From positions 496,001-560,000 of the forward strand of contig JAZAQT010000470.1 in the NCBI GenBank assembly GCA_036417435.1: DNA of 64,000 nt. Reading direction: 5' to 3'. Shown here piece by piece: positions 50,345 through 62,496 of the stretch. The notes under the pieces are model-generated. The model searched no databases, was not told where the DNA came from, and worked only from the letters and a program-made list of their open reading frames with translations. A program made the translations under genes and the position numbers. Source of the stretch: Inia geoffrensis. Its lineage: Eukaryota; Chordata; Mammalia; Artiodactyla; Iniidae. How positions within the stretch are numbered: the stretch's first letter is position 1; every line of letters begins with the position of its first letter.

Positions 50345-52080
50345 TTGGCCAAAAAGGGCGTATGCGTTTTTTCCTGAATATATTCAGGAAAAAACGCATA
50401 CGCCCTTTTTGGCCAACCAAGCAAACCTGCAATGGAAATCCGCACTACAAGGAAGTCTCACTTCCCACCGATCCAAAGGGCCGTCCGAAAAAAGTGTAAA
50501 ATCCAGAGAGGCAGGACAGGCCGTGGAGAACCGGCAGCCTTGTTATGCTGATGGGCGGGATGTAAATTGCCAACAGCCACTCTGGAGAAGTGGATGGTGT
50601 TTCCTGGAACAAAGAAAAAACCAAGCTAGAGAGCCTAGGGCACTTCCACTTATGGTGCTATAGATTCGGAAAATTTAAATGAAAAAGACACAGCCACACC
50701 AAAGTTTGTGGCTGCTCTGTGTACGGGATCCTTGACTATGGTACAACTTTAATAGCCCAGAAAGAGAAAAATGGATATAGAAGTTGTGGTACATCCCTAC
50801 AATGGAATATCACTCAACAATGAAATCCATGGCAACACACCAGTAGCAGCATAGTGAGAGGATTTAGTTATGATGATTCTAAGTGAAATAAGTCACACAG
50901 AAAAAGAAACATCATAAGATATCACTAATACCGGGAATGTAAACACGGCTACGTGTGAACTGCATTACAAAACACAACAGAGTCTCACATTTACAAAAGA
51001 AACTTATGCTTGCTTAAGGGGAAAGGAGAGTGGGGAGGCTGCATAAAACCAGAGGTTCACATTAGGACAGATACCATTCCATAAGCCAAATATATATTAG
51101 ACAAGAGCTACTCCTTGCTCAACCAAATGGACTCAACACCCCGTATTCAAAACCTAGGAATATGCCTGAGTATGAAGAAAATTAAAACCCATACATTTAT
51201 AGGTCTCCATAAGAAAATCATTTGTGTACAGCACCATACACACAGCAGTGTCAATAAGCTAAATCCCCTTATAAAAATAAATTTGAAAAAGAAAACACAA
51301 GGACTGTGAAATAGAGAGAAATTCTTAAATAAGTCCTTCAGGGCTTGTGAGGAATCTTGGATTTACCACCTCTACATCCACAGCTGGGGGAGAGATAAGG
51401 CTGGACACTTGGGGCTGATAGTATTGGTGAGGGAATGCAGACCCTTTGAGGTAATGGTGCATGGTTCCCATTCCACGGGTCCCAAATCTCCACGTTTAAG
51501 GGATTTATCCTTCAGCTAAAATATGCATGGAAAACCCAGAATATGGTTCACGAAGTGATCAGGCATAATTTCTAAAACTCATCGCCATTTTCGCCCCCTG
51601 ATACTCGAGTTCGCCGTTCCAGATGCGATATTAACATTCTCCCCACTTGGAGAGTCAGTGCCTTTGACTTCTTGTTTGGCACAGTTTGCAATTTCTGTGG
51701 AAGATGAACAGGAATAAGGAGAACCAATGAGCGGCTAACTCGATGTGTTTGGACGGGCACATTGAACTCTGATTTCCCTACAGGAAGAAGAATTCACCAA
51801 AGGCTCAGCGGGCCATGCCGGAACGAGATTAGGGCCTGAAGCAATTCTTCGGGTTTTCGGTCAGCTCACAAGAAAGCGAGTTGAGAAAAGGAGATCTTTG
51901 GCACTGTAACTCACAATCCTGCAGAGGTCCAAATGACCCCTAGCATCCAAAAATTTATTGAAGGAAGGCTGTGAAGAGGACTTGAACGCGACGCAGAATT
52001 GCAGAAAACAGATATCAGGGGGTAGATAAGAATTGCTCTGAAAGCGTAGGAAAAGAGGCAGCAGTTCGACAGTGATGCAC
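50345..52080 (+). repeat. Unit 27
   Basis: 1736 bp; m7, m11, m12 and m13, plus gcaaacctgc, agtttgtggc and gcatagtgag. A distinct subtype recurring in unit 31 and, in part, in unit 34. Confidence 0.96.
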
Positions 52081-53816
52081 TTGGCCAAAAAGGGCGTATG
52101 CGTTTTTTCCTGAATATATTCAGGAAAAAACGCATACGCCCTTTTTGGCCAACCAAGCAAGCCTGCAATGGAAATCCGCACTACAAGGAAGTCTCACTTC
52201 CCACGGATCCAAAGGGCCGTCCGAAAAAAGTGTAAAATCCAGAGAGGCAGGACAGGCCGTGGAGAACCGGCAGCCTTGTTATGCTGATGGGCGGGATGTA
52301 AATTGCCAACAGCCACTCTGGAGAAGTGGATGGTGTTTCCTGGAACAAAGAAAAAACCAAGCTAGAGAGCCTAGGGCACTTCCACTTATGGTGCTATAGA
52401 TTCGGAAAATTTAAATGAAAAAGACACAGCCACACCAAAGTTTGGGGCTGCTCTGTGTACGGGATCCTTGACTATGGTACAACTTTAATAGCCCAGAAAG
52501 AGAAAAATGGATATAGAAGTTGTGGTACATCCCTACAATGGAATATCAGTCAACAATGAAATCCATGGCAACACACCAGTAGCAGCATAATGACAGGATT
52601 TAGTTATGATGATTCTAAGTGAAATAAGTCACACAGAAAAAGAAACATCATAAGATATCACTAATACCGGGAATGTAAACACGGCTACGTGTGAACTGCA
52701 TTACAAAACACAACAGAGTCTCACATTTACAAAAGAAACTTATGCTTGCTTAAGGGGAAAGGAGAGTGGGGAGGCTGCATAAAACCAGAGGTTCATATTA
52801 GGACAGATACCATTCCATAAGCCAAATATATATTAGACAAGACCTACTCCTTGCTCAACGAAATGGACTCAACACCCCGTATTCAAAACCTAGGAATATG
52901 CCTGACTATGAAGAAAATTAAAACCCATACATTTATAGGTCTCCATAAGAAAATCATTTGTGTACAGCACCATACACACAGCAGTGTCAATAAGCTAAAT
53001 CCCCTTATAAAAATAAATTTGAAAAACAAAACACAAGGACTGTGAAATAGAGAGAAATTCTTAAATAAGTCCTTCAGGGCTTGTGAGGAATCTTGGATTT
53101 ACCACCTCTACATCCACAGCTGGGGGAGAGATAAGGCTGGACACTTGGGGCTGATAGTATTGGTGAGGGAATGCAGACCCTTTGAGGTAATGGTGCATGG
53201 TTCCCATTCCACAGGTCCCAAATCTCCACGTTTAAGGGATTTATCCTTCAGCTAAAATATGCATGGAAAACCCAGAATATGGTCCACGAAGTGATCAGGC
53301 ATAATTTCTAAAACTCATCGCCATTTTCGCCCCCTGATACTCGAGTTCGCCGTTCCAGATGCGATATTAACATTCTCCCCACTTGGAGAGTCAGTGCCTT
53401 TGACCTCTTGTTTGGCACAGTTTGCAATTTCTGTGGAAGATGAACAGGAATAAGGAGAACCAATGAGCGGCTAACTCGATGTGTTTGGACGGGCACATTG
53501 AACTCTGATTTCCCTACAGGAAGAAGAATTCACCAAAGGCTCAGCGGGCCATGCCGGAACGAGATTAGGGCCTGAAGCAATTCTTCGGGTTTTCGGTCAG
53601 CTCACAAGAAAGCGAGTTGAGAAAAGGAGATCTTTGGCACTGTAACTCACAATCCTGCAGAGTTCCAAATGACCCCTATCATCCAAAAATTTATTGAAGG
53701 AAGGCTGTGAAGAGGACTTGAACGCGACGCAGAATTGCAGAAAACAGATATCAGGGGGTAGATAAGAATTGCTCTGAAAGCGTAGGAAAAGAGGCAGCAG
53801 TTCGACAGTGATGCAC
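52081..53816 (+). repeat. Unit 28
   Basis: 1736 bp; m2 and m8. Copy of unit 24 at offset 6,944, with a private atatcagtcaac near 52,544. Confidence 0.96.
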
Positions 53817-55552
53817 TTGGCCAAAAAGGGCGTATGCGTTTTTTCCTGAATATATTCAGGAAAAAACGCATACGCCCTTTTTGGCCAACCAAGCAAGCCT
53901 GCAATGGAAATCCGCACTACAAGGAAGTCTCACTTCCCACCGATCCAAAGGGCCGTCCGAAAAAAGTGTAAAATCCAGAGAGGCAGGACAGGCCGTGGAG
54001 AACCGGCAGCCTTGTTATGCTGATGGGCGGGATGTAAATTGCCAACAGCCACTCTGGAGAAGTGGATGGTGTTTCCTGGAACAAAGAAAAAACCAAGCTA
54101 GAGAGCCTAGGGCACTTCCACTTATGGTGCTATAGATTCGGAAAATTTAAATGAAAAAGACACAGCCACACCAAAGTTTGGGGCTGCTCTGTGTACGGGA
54201 TCCTTGACTATGGTACAACTTTAATAGCCCAGAAAGAGAAAAATGGATATAGAAGTTGTGGTACATCCCTACAATGGAATATCACTCAACAATGAAATCC
54301 ATGGCAACACACCAGTAGCAGCATAATGAGAGGATTTAGTTATGATGATTCTAAGTGAAATAAGTCACACAGAAAAAGAAACATCATAAGATATCACTAA
54401 TACCGGGAATGTAAACACGGCTACGTGTGAACTGCATTACAAAACACAACAGAGTCTCACATTTACAAAAGAAACTTATGCTTGCTTAAGGGGAAAGGAG
54501 AGTGGGGAGGCTGCATAAAACCAGAGGTTCATATTAGGACAGATACCATTCCATAAGCCAAATATATATTAGACAAGACCTACTCCTTGCTCAACGAAAT
54601 GGACTCAACACCCCGTATTCAAAACCTAGGAATATGCCTGACTATGAAGAAAATTAAAACCCATACATTTATAGGTCTCCATAAGAAAATCATTTGTGTA
54701 CAGCACCATACACACAGCAGTGTCAATAAGCTAAATCCCCTTATAAAAATAAATTTGAAAAACAAAACACAAGGACTGTGAAATAGAGAGAAATTCTTAA
54801 ATAAGTCCTTCAGGGCTTGTGAGGAATCTTGGATTTACCACCTCTACATCCACAGCTGGGGGAGAGATAAGGCTGGACACTTGGGGCTGATAGTATTGGT
54901 GAGGGAATGCAGACCCTTTGAGGTAATGGTGCATGGTTCCCATTCCACGGGTCCCAAATCTCCACGTTTAAGGGATTTATCCTTCAGCTAAAATATGCAT
55001 GGAAAACCCAGAATATGGTCCACGAAGTGATCAGGCATAATTTCTAAAACTCATCGCCATTTTCGCCCCCTGATACTCGAGTTCGCCGTTCCAGATGCGA
55101 TATTAACATTCTCCCCACTTGGAGAGTCAGTGCCTTTGACCTCTTGTTTGGCACAGTTTGCAATTTCTGTGGAAGATGAACAGGAATAAGGAGAACCAAT
55201 GAGCGGCTAACTCGATGTGTTTGGACGGGCACATTGAACTCTGATTTCCCTACAGGAAGAAGAATTCACCAAAGGCTCAGCGGGCCATGCCGGAACGAGT
55301 TTAGGGCCTGAAGCAATTCTTCGGGTTTTCGGTCAGCTCACAAGAAAGCGAGTTGAGAAAAGGAGATCTTTGGCACTGTAACTCACAATCCTGCAGAGTT
55401 CCAAATGACCCCTATCATCCAAAAATTTATTGAAGGAAGGCTGTGAAGAGGACTTGAACGCGACGCAGAATTGCAGAAAACAGATATCAGGGGGTAGATA
55501 AGAATTGCTCTGAAAGCGTAGGAAAAGAGGCAGCAGTTCGACAGTGATGCAC
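53817..55552 (+). repeat. Unit 29
   Basis: 1736 bp. Copy of unit 25 at offset 6,944, including acgagtttagg. Confidence 0.96.
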
Positions 55553-57288
55553 TTGGCCAAAAAGGGCGTATGCGTTTTTTCCTGAATATATTCAGGAAAA
55601 AACGCATACGCCCTTTTTGGCCAACCAAGCAAGCCTGCAATGGAAATCCGCACTACAAGGAAGTCTCACTTCCCACCGATCCAAAGGGCCGTCCGAAAAA
55701 AGTGTAAAATCCAGAGAAGCAGGACAGGCCGTGGAGAACCGGCAGCCTTGTTATGCTGATGGGCGGGATGTAAATTGCCAAAAGCCACTCTGGAGAAGTG
55801 GATGGTGTTTCCTGGAACAAAGAAAAAACCAAGCTAGAGAGCCTAGGGCACTTCCACTTATGGTGCTATAGATTCGGAAAATTTAAATGAAAAAGACACA
55901 GCCACACCAAAGTTTGGGGCTGCTCTGTGTACGGGATCCTTGACTATGGTACAACTTTAATAGCCCAGAAAGAGAAAAATGGATATAGAAGTTGTGGTAC
56001 ATCCCTACAATGGAATATCACTCAACAATGAAATCCATGGCAACACACCAGTAGCAGCATAATGACAGGATTTAGTTATGATGATTCTAAGTGAAATAAG
56101 TCACACAGAAAAAGAAACATCATAAGATATCACTAATACCGGGAATGTAAACACGGCTACGTGTGAACTGCATTACAAAACACAACAGAGTCTCACATTT
56201 ACAAAAGAAACTTATGCTTGCTTAAGGGGAAAGGAGAGTGGGGAGGCTGCATAAAACCAGAGGTTCATATTAGGACAGATACCATTCCATAAGCCAAATA
56301 TATATTAGACAAGACCTACTCCTTGCTCAACGAAATGGACTCAACACCCCGTATTCAAAACCTAGGAATATGCCTGACTATGAAGAAAATTAAAACCCAT
56401 ACATTTATAGGTCTCCATAAGAAAATCATTTGTGTACAGCACCATACACACAGCAGTGTCAATAAGCTAAATCCCCTTATAAAAATAAATTTGAAAAACA
56501 AAACACAAGGACTGTGAAATAGAGAGAAATTCTTAAATAAGTCCTTCAGGGCTTGTGAGGAATCTTGGATTTACCACCTCTACATCCACAGCTGGGGGAG
56601 AGATAAGGCTGGACACTTGGGGCTGATAGTATTGGTGAGGGAATGCAGACCCTTTGAGGTAATGGTGCATGGTTCCCATTCCACGGGTCCCAAATCTCCA
56701 CGTTTAAGGGATTTATCCTTCAGCTAAAATATGCATGGAAAACCCAGAATATGGTCCACGAACTGATCAGGCATAATTTCTAAAACTCATCGCCATTTTC
56801 GCCCCCTGATACTCGAGTTCACCGTTCCAGATGCGATATTAACATTCTCCCCACTTGGAGAGTCAGTGCCTTTGACCTCTTGTTTGGCACAGTTTGCAAT
56901 TTCTGTGGAAGATGAACAGGAATAAGGAGAACCAATGAGCGGCTAACTCGATGTGTTTGGACGGGCACATTGAACTCTGATTTCCCTACAGGAAGAAGAA
57001 TTCACCAAAGGCTCAGCGGGCCATGCCGGAACGAGATTAGGGCCTGAAGCAATTCTTCGGGTTTTCGGTCAGCTCACAAGAAAGCGAGTTGAGAAAAGGA
57101 GATCTTTGGCACTGTAACTCACAATCCTGCAGAGTTCCAAATGACCCCTATCATCCAAAAATTTATTGAAGGAAGGCTGTGAAGAGGACTTGAACGCGAC
57201 GCAGAATTGCAGAAAACAGATATCAGGGGGTAGATAAGAATTGCTGTGAAAGCGTAGGAAAAGAGGCAGCAGTTCGACAGTGATGCAC
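55553..57288 (+). repeat. Unit 30
   Basis: 1736 bp; m3, m9 and m14. Copy of unit 26 at offset 6,944 along its full length. Confidence 0.96.
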
Positions 57289-59024
57289 TTGGCCAAAAAG
57301 GGCGTATGCGTTTTTTCCTGAATATATTCAGGAAAAAACGCATACGCCCTTTTTGGCCAACCAAGCAAACCTGCAATGGAAATCCGCACTACAAGGAAGT
57401 CTCACTTCCCACCGATCCAAAGGGCCGTCCGAAAAAAGTGTAAAATCCAGAGAGGCAGGACAGGCCGTGGAGAACCGGCAGCCTTGTTATGCTGATGGGC
57501 GGGATGTAAATTGCCAACAGCCACTCTGGAGAAGTGGATGGTGTTTCCTGGAACAAAGAAAAAACCAAGCTAGAGAGCCTAGGGCACTTCCACTTATGGT
57601 GCTATAGATTCGGAAAATTTAAATGAAAAAGACACAGCCACACCAAAGTTTGTGGCTGCTCTGTGTACGGGATCCTTGACTATGGTACAACTTTAATAGC
57701 CCAGAAAGAGAAAAATGGATATAGAAGTTGTGGTACATCCCTACAATGGAATATCACTCAACAATGAAATCCATGGCAACACACCAGTAGCAGCATAGTG
57801 AGAGGATTTAGTTATGATGATTCTAAGTGAAATAAGTCACACAGAAAAAGAAACATCATAAGATATCACTAATACCGGGAATGTAAACACGGCTACGTGT
57901 GAACTGCATTACAAAACACAACAGAGTCTCACATTTACAAAAGAAACTTATGCTTGCTTAAGGGGAAAGGAGAGTGGGGAGGCTGCATAAAACCAGAGGT
58001 TCACATTAGGACAGATACCATTCCATAAGCCAAATATATATTAGACAAGAGCTACTCCTTGCTCAACCAAATGGACTCAACACCCCGTATTCAAAACCTA
58101 GGAATATGCCTGAGTATGAAGAAAATTAAAACCCATACATTTATAGGTCTCCATAAGAAAATCATTTGTGTACAGCACCATACACACAGCAGTGTCAATA
58201 AGCTAAATCCCCTTATAAAAATAAATTTGAAAAAGAAAACACAAGGACTGTGAAATAGAGAGAAATTCTTAAATAAGTCCTTCAGGGCTTGTGAGGAATC
58301 TTGGATTTACCACCTCTACATCCACAGCTGGGGGAGAGATAAGGCTGGACACTTGGGGCTGATAGTATTGGTGAGGGAATGCAGACCCTTTGAGGTAATG
58401 GTGCATGGTTCCCATTCCACGGGTCCCAAATCTCCACGTTTAAGGGATTTATCCTTCAGCTAAAATATGCATGGAAAACCCAGAATATGGTTCACGAAGT
58501 GATCAGGCATAATTTCTAAAACTCATCGCCATTTTCGCCCCCTGATACTCGAGTTCGCCGTTCCAGATGCGATATTAACATTCTCCCCACTTGGAGAGTC
58601 AGTGCCTTTGACTTCTTGTTTGGCACAGTTTGCAATTTCTGTGGAAGATGAACAGGAATAAGGAGAACCAATGAGCGGCTAACTCGATGTGTTTGGACGG
58701 GCACATTGAACTCTGATTTCCCTACAGGAAGAAGAATTCACCAAAGGCTCAGCGGGCCATGCTGGAACGAGATTAGGGCCTGAAGCAATTCTTCGGGTTT
58801 TCGGTCAGCTCACAAGAAAGCGAGTTGAGAAAAGGAGATCTTTGGCACTGTAACTCACAATCCTGCAGAGTTCCAAATGACCCCTATCATCCAAAAATTT
58901 ATTGAAGGAAGGCTGTGAAGAGGACTTGAACGCGACGCAGAATTGCAGAAAACAGATATCAGGGGGTAGATAAGAATTGCTCTGAAAGCGTAGGAAAAGA
59001 GGCAGCAGTTCGACAGTGATGCAC
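57289..59024 (+). repeat. Unit 31
   Basis: 1736 bp; m7 and m11 as in unit 27, but without m12 and m13. The match to unit 27 therefore ends between 58,613 and 58,871. Confidence 0.96.
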
Positions 59025-59096
59025 TTGGCCAAAAAGGGCGTATGCGTTTTTTCCTGAATATATTGAGGAAAAAACGCATACGCCCTTTTTGGCCAA
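59025..59096. repeat. Palindrome of unit 32, centre mutation
   Basis: A single mismatch at tattgagg, five bases right of the centre, in the otherwise uniform part of the array; all other arm bases pair. Confidence 0.95.
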
Positions 59097-60760
59097 CCAA
59101 GCAAGCCTGCAATGGAAATCCGCACTACAAGGAAGTCTCACTTCCCACCGATCCAAAGGGTCTTCCGGAAAAAGTGTAAAATCCAGAGAGGCAGGACAGG
59201 CCGTGGAGAACCGGCAGCCTTGTTATGCTGATGGGCGGGATGTAAATTGCCAACAGCCACTCTGGAGAAGTGGATGGTGTTTCCTGGAACAAAGAAAAAA
59301 CCAAGCTAGAGAGCCTAGGGCACTTCCACTTATGGTGCTATAGATTCGGAAAATTTAAATGAAAAAGACACAGCCACACCAAAGTTTGGGGCTGCTCTGT
59401 GTACGGGATCCTTGACTATGGTACAACTTTAATAGCCCAGAAAGAGAAAAATGGATATAGAAGTTGTGGTACATCCCTACAATGGAATATCACTCAACAA
59501 TGAAATCCATGGCAACACACCAGTAGCAGCATAATGACAGGATTTAGTTATGATGATTCTAAGTGAAATAAGTCACACAGAAAAAGAAACATCATAAGAT
59601 ATCACTAATACCGGGAATGTAAACACGGCTACGTGTGAACTGCATTACAAAACACAACAGAGTCTCACATTTACAAAAGAAACTTATGCTTGCTTAAGGG
59701 GAAAGGAGAGTGGGGAGGCTGCATAAAACCAGAGGTTCATATTAGGACAGATACCATTCCATAAGCCAAATATATATTAGACAAGACCTACTCCTTGCTC
59801 AACGAAATGGACTCAACACCCCGTATTCAAAACCTAGGAATATGCCTGACTATGAAGAAAATTAAAACCCATACATTTATAGGTCTCCATAAGAAAATCA
59901 TTTGTGTACAGCACCATACACACAGCAGTGTCAATAAGCTAAATCCCCTTATAAAAATAAATTTGAAAAACAAAACACAAGGACTGTGAAATAGAGAGAA
60001 ATTCTTAAATAAGTCCTTCAGGGCTTGTGAGGAATCTTGGATTTACCACCTCTACATCCACAGCTGGGGGAGAGATAAGGCTGGACACTTGGGGCTGATA
60101 GTATTGGTGAGGGAATGCAGACCCTTTGAGGTAATGGTGCATGGTTCCCATTCCACGGGTCCCAAATCTCCACGTTTAAGGGATTTATCCTTCAGCTAAA
60201 ATATGCATGGAAAACCCAGAATATGGTCCACGAAGTGATCAGGCATAATTTCTAAAACTCATCGCCATTTTCGCCCCCTGATACTCGAGTTCGCCGTTCC
60301 AGATGCGATATTAACATTCTCCCCACTTGGAGAGTCAGTGCCTTTGACCTCTTGTTTGGCACAGTTTGCAATTTCTGTGGAAGATGAACAGGAATAAGGA
60401 GAACCAATGAGCGGCTAACTCGATGTGTTTGGACGGGCACATTGAACTCTGATTTCCCTACAGGAAGAAGAATTCACCAAAGGCTCAGCGGGCCATGCCG
60501 GAACGAGATTAGGGCCTGAAGCAATTCTTCGGGTTTTCGGTCAGCTCACAAGAAAGCGAGTTGAGAAAAGGAGATCTTTGGCACTGTAACTCACAATCCT
60601 GCAGAGTTCCAAATGACCCCTATCATCCAAAAATTTATTGAAGGAAGGCTGTGAAGAGGACTTGAACGCGACGCAGAATTGCAGAAAACAGATATCAGGG
60701 GGTAGATAAGAATTGCTCTGAAAGCGTAGGAAAAGAGGCAGCAGTTCGACAGTGATGCAC
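59025..60760 (+). repeat. Unit 32 (palindrome centre broken)
   Basis: 1736 bp. A C-to-G change near 59,065 (tattgagg) gives the palindrome a mismatch five bases from its centre. Private ggtcttccgg near 59,159. Confidence 0.96.
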
Positions 60761-62496
60761 TTGGCCAAAAAGGGCGTATGCGTTTTTTCCTGAATATATT
60801 CAGGAAAAAACGCATACGCCCTTTTTGGCCAACCAAGCAAGCCTGCAATGGAAATCTGCACTACATGGAAGTCTCACTTCCCACCGATCCAAAGGGCCAT
60901 CCGAAAAAAGTGTAAAATCCAGAGAGGCAGGACAGCCCGTGGAGAACCGGCAGCCTTGTTATGCTGATGGGCGGGATGTAAATTGCCAACAGCCACTCTG
61001 GAGAAGTGGATGGTGTTTCCTGGAACAAAGAAAAAACCAAGCTAGAGAGCCTAGGGCACTTCCACTTATGGTGCTATAGATTCGGAAAATTTAAATGAAA
61101 AAGACACAGCCACACCAAAGTTTGGGGCTGCTCTGTGTACGGGATCCTTGACTATGGTACAACTTTAATAGCCCAGAAAGAGAAAAATGGATATAGAAGT
61201 TGTGGTACATCCCTACAATGGAATATCACTCAACAATGAAATCCATGGCAACACACCAGTAGCAGCATAATGACAGGATTTAGTTATGATGATTCTAAGT
61301 GAAATAAGTCACACAGAAAAAGAAACATCATAAGATATCACTAATACCGGGAATGTAAACACGGCTACGTGTGAACTGCATTACAAAACACAACAGAGTC
61401 TCACATTTACAAAAGAAACTTATGCTTGCTTAAGGGGAAAGGAGAGTGGGGAGGCTGCATAAAACCAGAGGTTCATATTAGGACAGATACCATTCCATAA
61501 GCCAAATATATATTAGACAAGACCTACTCCTTGCTCAACGAAATGGACTCAACACCCCGTATTCAAAACCTAGGAATATGCCTGACTATGAAGAAAATTA
61601 AAACCCATACATTTATAGGTCTCCATAAGAAAATCATTTGTGTACAGCACCATACACACAGCAGTGTCAATAAGCTAAATCCCCTTATAAAAATAAATTT
61701 GAAAAACAAAACACAAGGACTGTGAAATAGAGAGAAATTCTTAAATAAGTCCTTCAGGGCTTGTGAGGAATCTTGGATTTACCACCTCTACATCCACAGC
61801 TGGGGGAGAGATAAGGCTGGACACTTGGGGCTGATAGTATTGGTGAGGGAATGCAGACCCTTTGAGGTAATGGTGCATGGTTCCCATTCCACGGGTCCCA
61901 AATCTCCACGTTTAAGGGATTTATCCTTCAGCTAAAATATGCATGGAAAACCCAGAATATGGTCCACGAAGTGATCAGGCATAATTTCTAAAACTCATCG
62001 CCATTTTCGCCCCCTGATACTCGAGTTCGCCGTTCCAGATGCGATATTAACATTCTCCCCACTTGGAGAGTCAGTGCCTTTGACCTCTTGTTTGGCACAG
62101 TTTGCAATTTCTGTGGAAGATGAACAGGAATAAGGAGAACCAATGAGCGGCTAACTCGATGTGTTTGGACGGGCACATTGAACTCTGATTTCCCTACAGG
62201 AAGAAGAATTCACCAAAGGCTCAGCGGGCCATGCCGGAACGAGATTAGGGCCTGAAGCAATTCTTCGGGTTTTCGGTCAGCTCACAAGAAAGCGAGTTGA
62301 GAAAAGGAGATCTTTGGCACTGTAACTCACAATCCTGCAGAGTTCCAAATGACCCCTATCATCCAAAAATTTATTGAAGGAAGGCTGTGAAGAGGACTTG
62401 AACGCGACGCAGAATTGCAGAAAACAGATATCAGGGGGTAGATAAGAATTGCTCTGAAAGCGTAGGAAAAGAGGCAGCAGTTCGACAGTGATGCAC
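60761..62496 (+). repeat. Unit 33
   Basis: 1736 bp. Several private bases lie just right of the palindrome (aaatctgcac, ctacatggaag, gggccatccg, gacagcccgtgg between 60,850 and 60,945). Confidence 0.96.

Larger units (their letters stand above)
44983..51926 (+). repeat. Four-unit higher-order repeat, first copy (6,944 bp)
   Basis: Units 24-27 (m2+m8; plain; m3+m9+m14; m7+m11) recur at exactly 4 x 1736 bp. The left edge lies between 44,725, where unit 23 lacks m11, and 44,983, where it shares m12. Confidence 0.9.
51927..58870 (+). repeat. Four-unit higher-order repeat, second copy
   Basis: Units 28-31. The two copies differ at only a handful of positions by my reading, for example 52,548 and 58,759. 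The match ends between 58,613 (m11 shared) and 58,871 (m12 absent). Confidence 0.9.

Noticed and set aside
44983..58870. Assembly artefact as the sole explanation of the 4-unit repeat
   Set aside because: Not excluded, but copies have private differences (for example 52,548 and 58,759) and edges consistent with unequal crossover, so a real duplication is the better reading.
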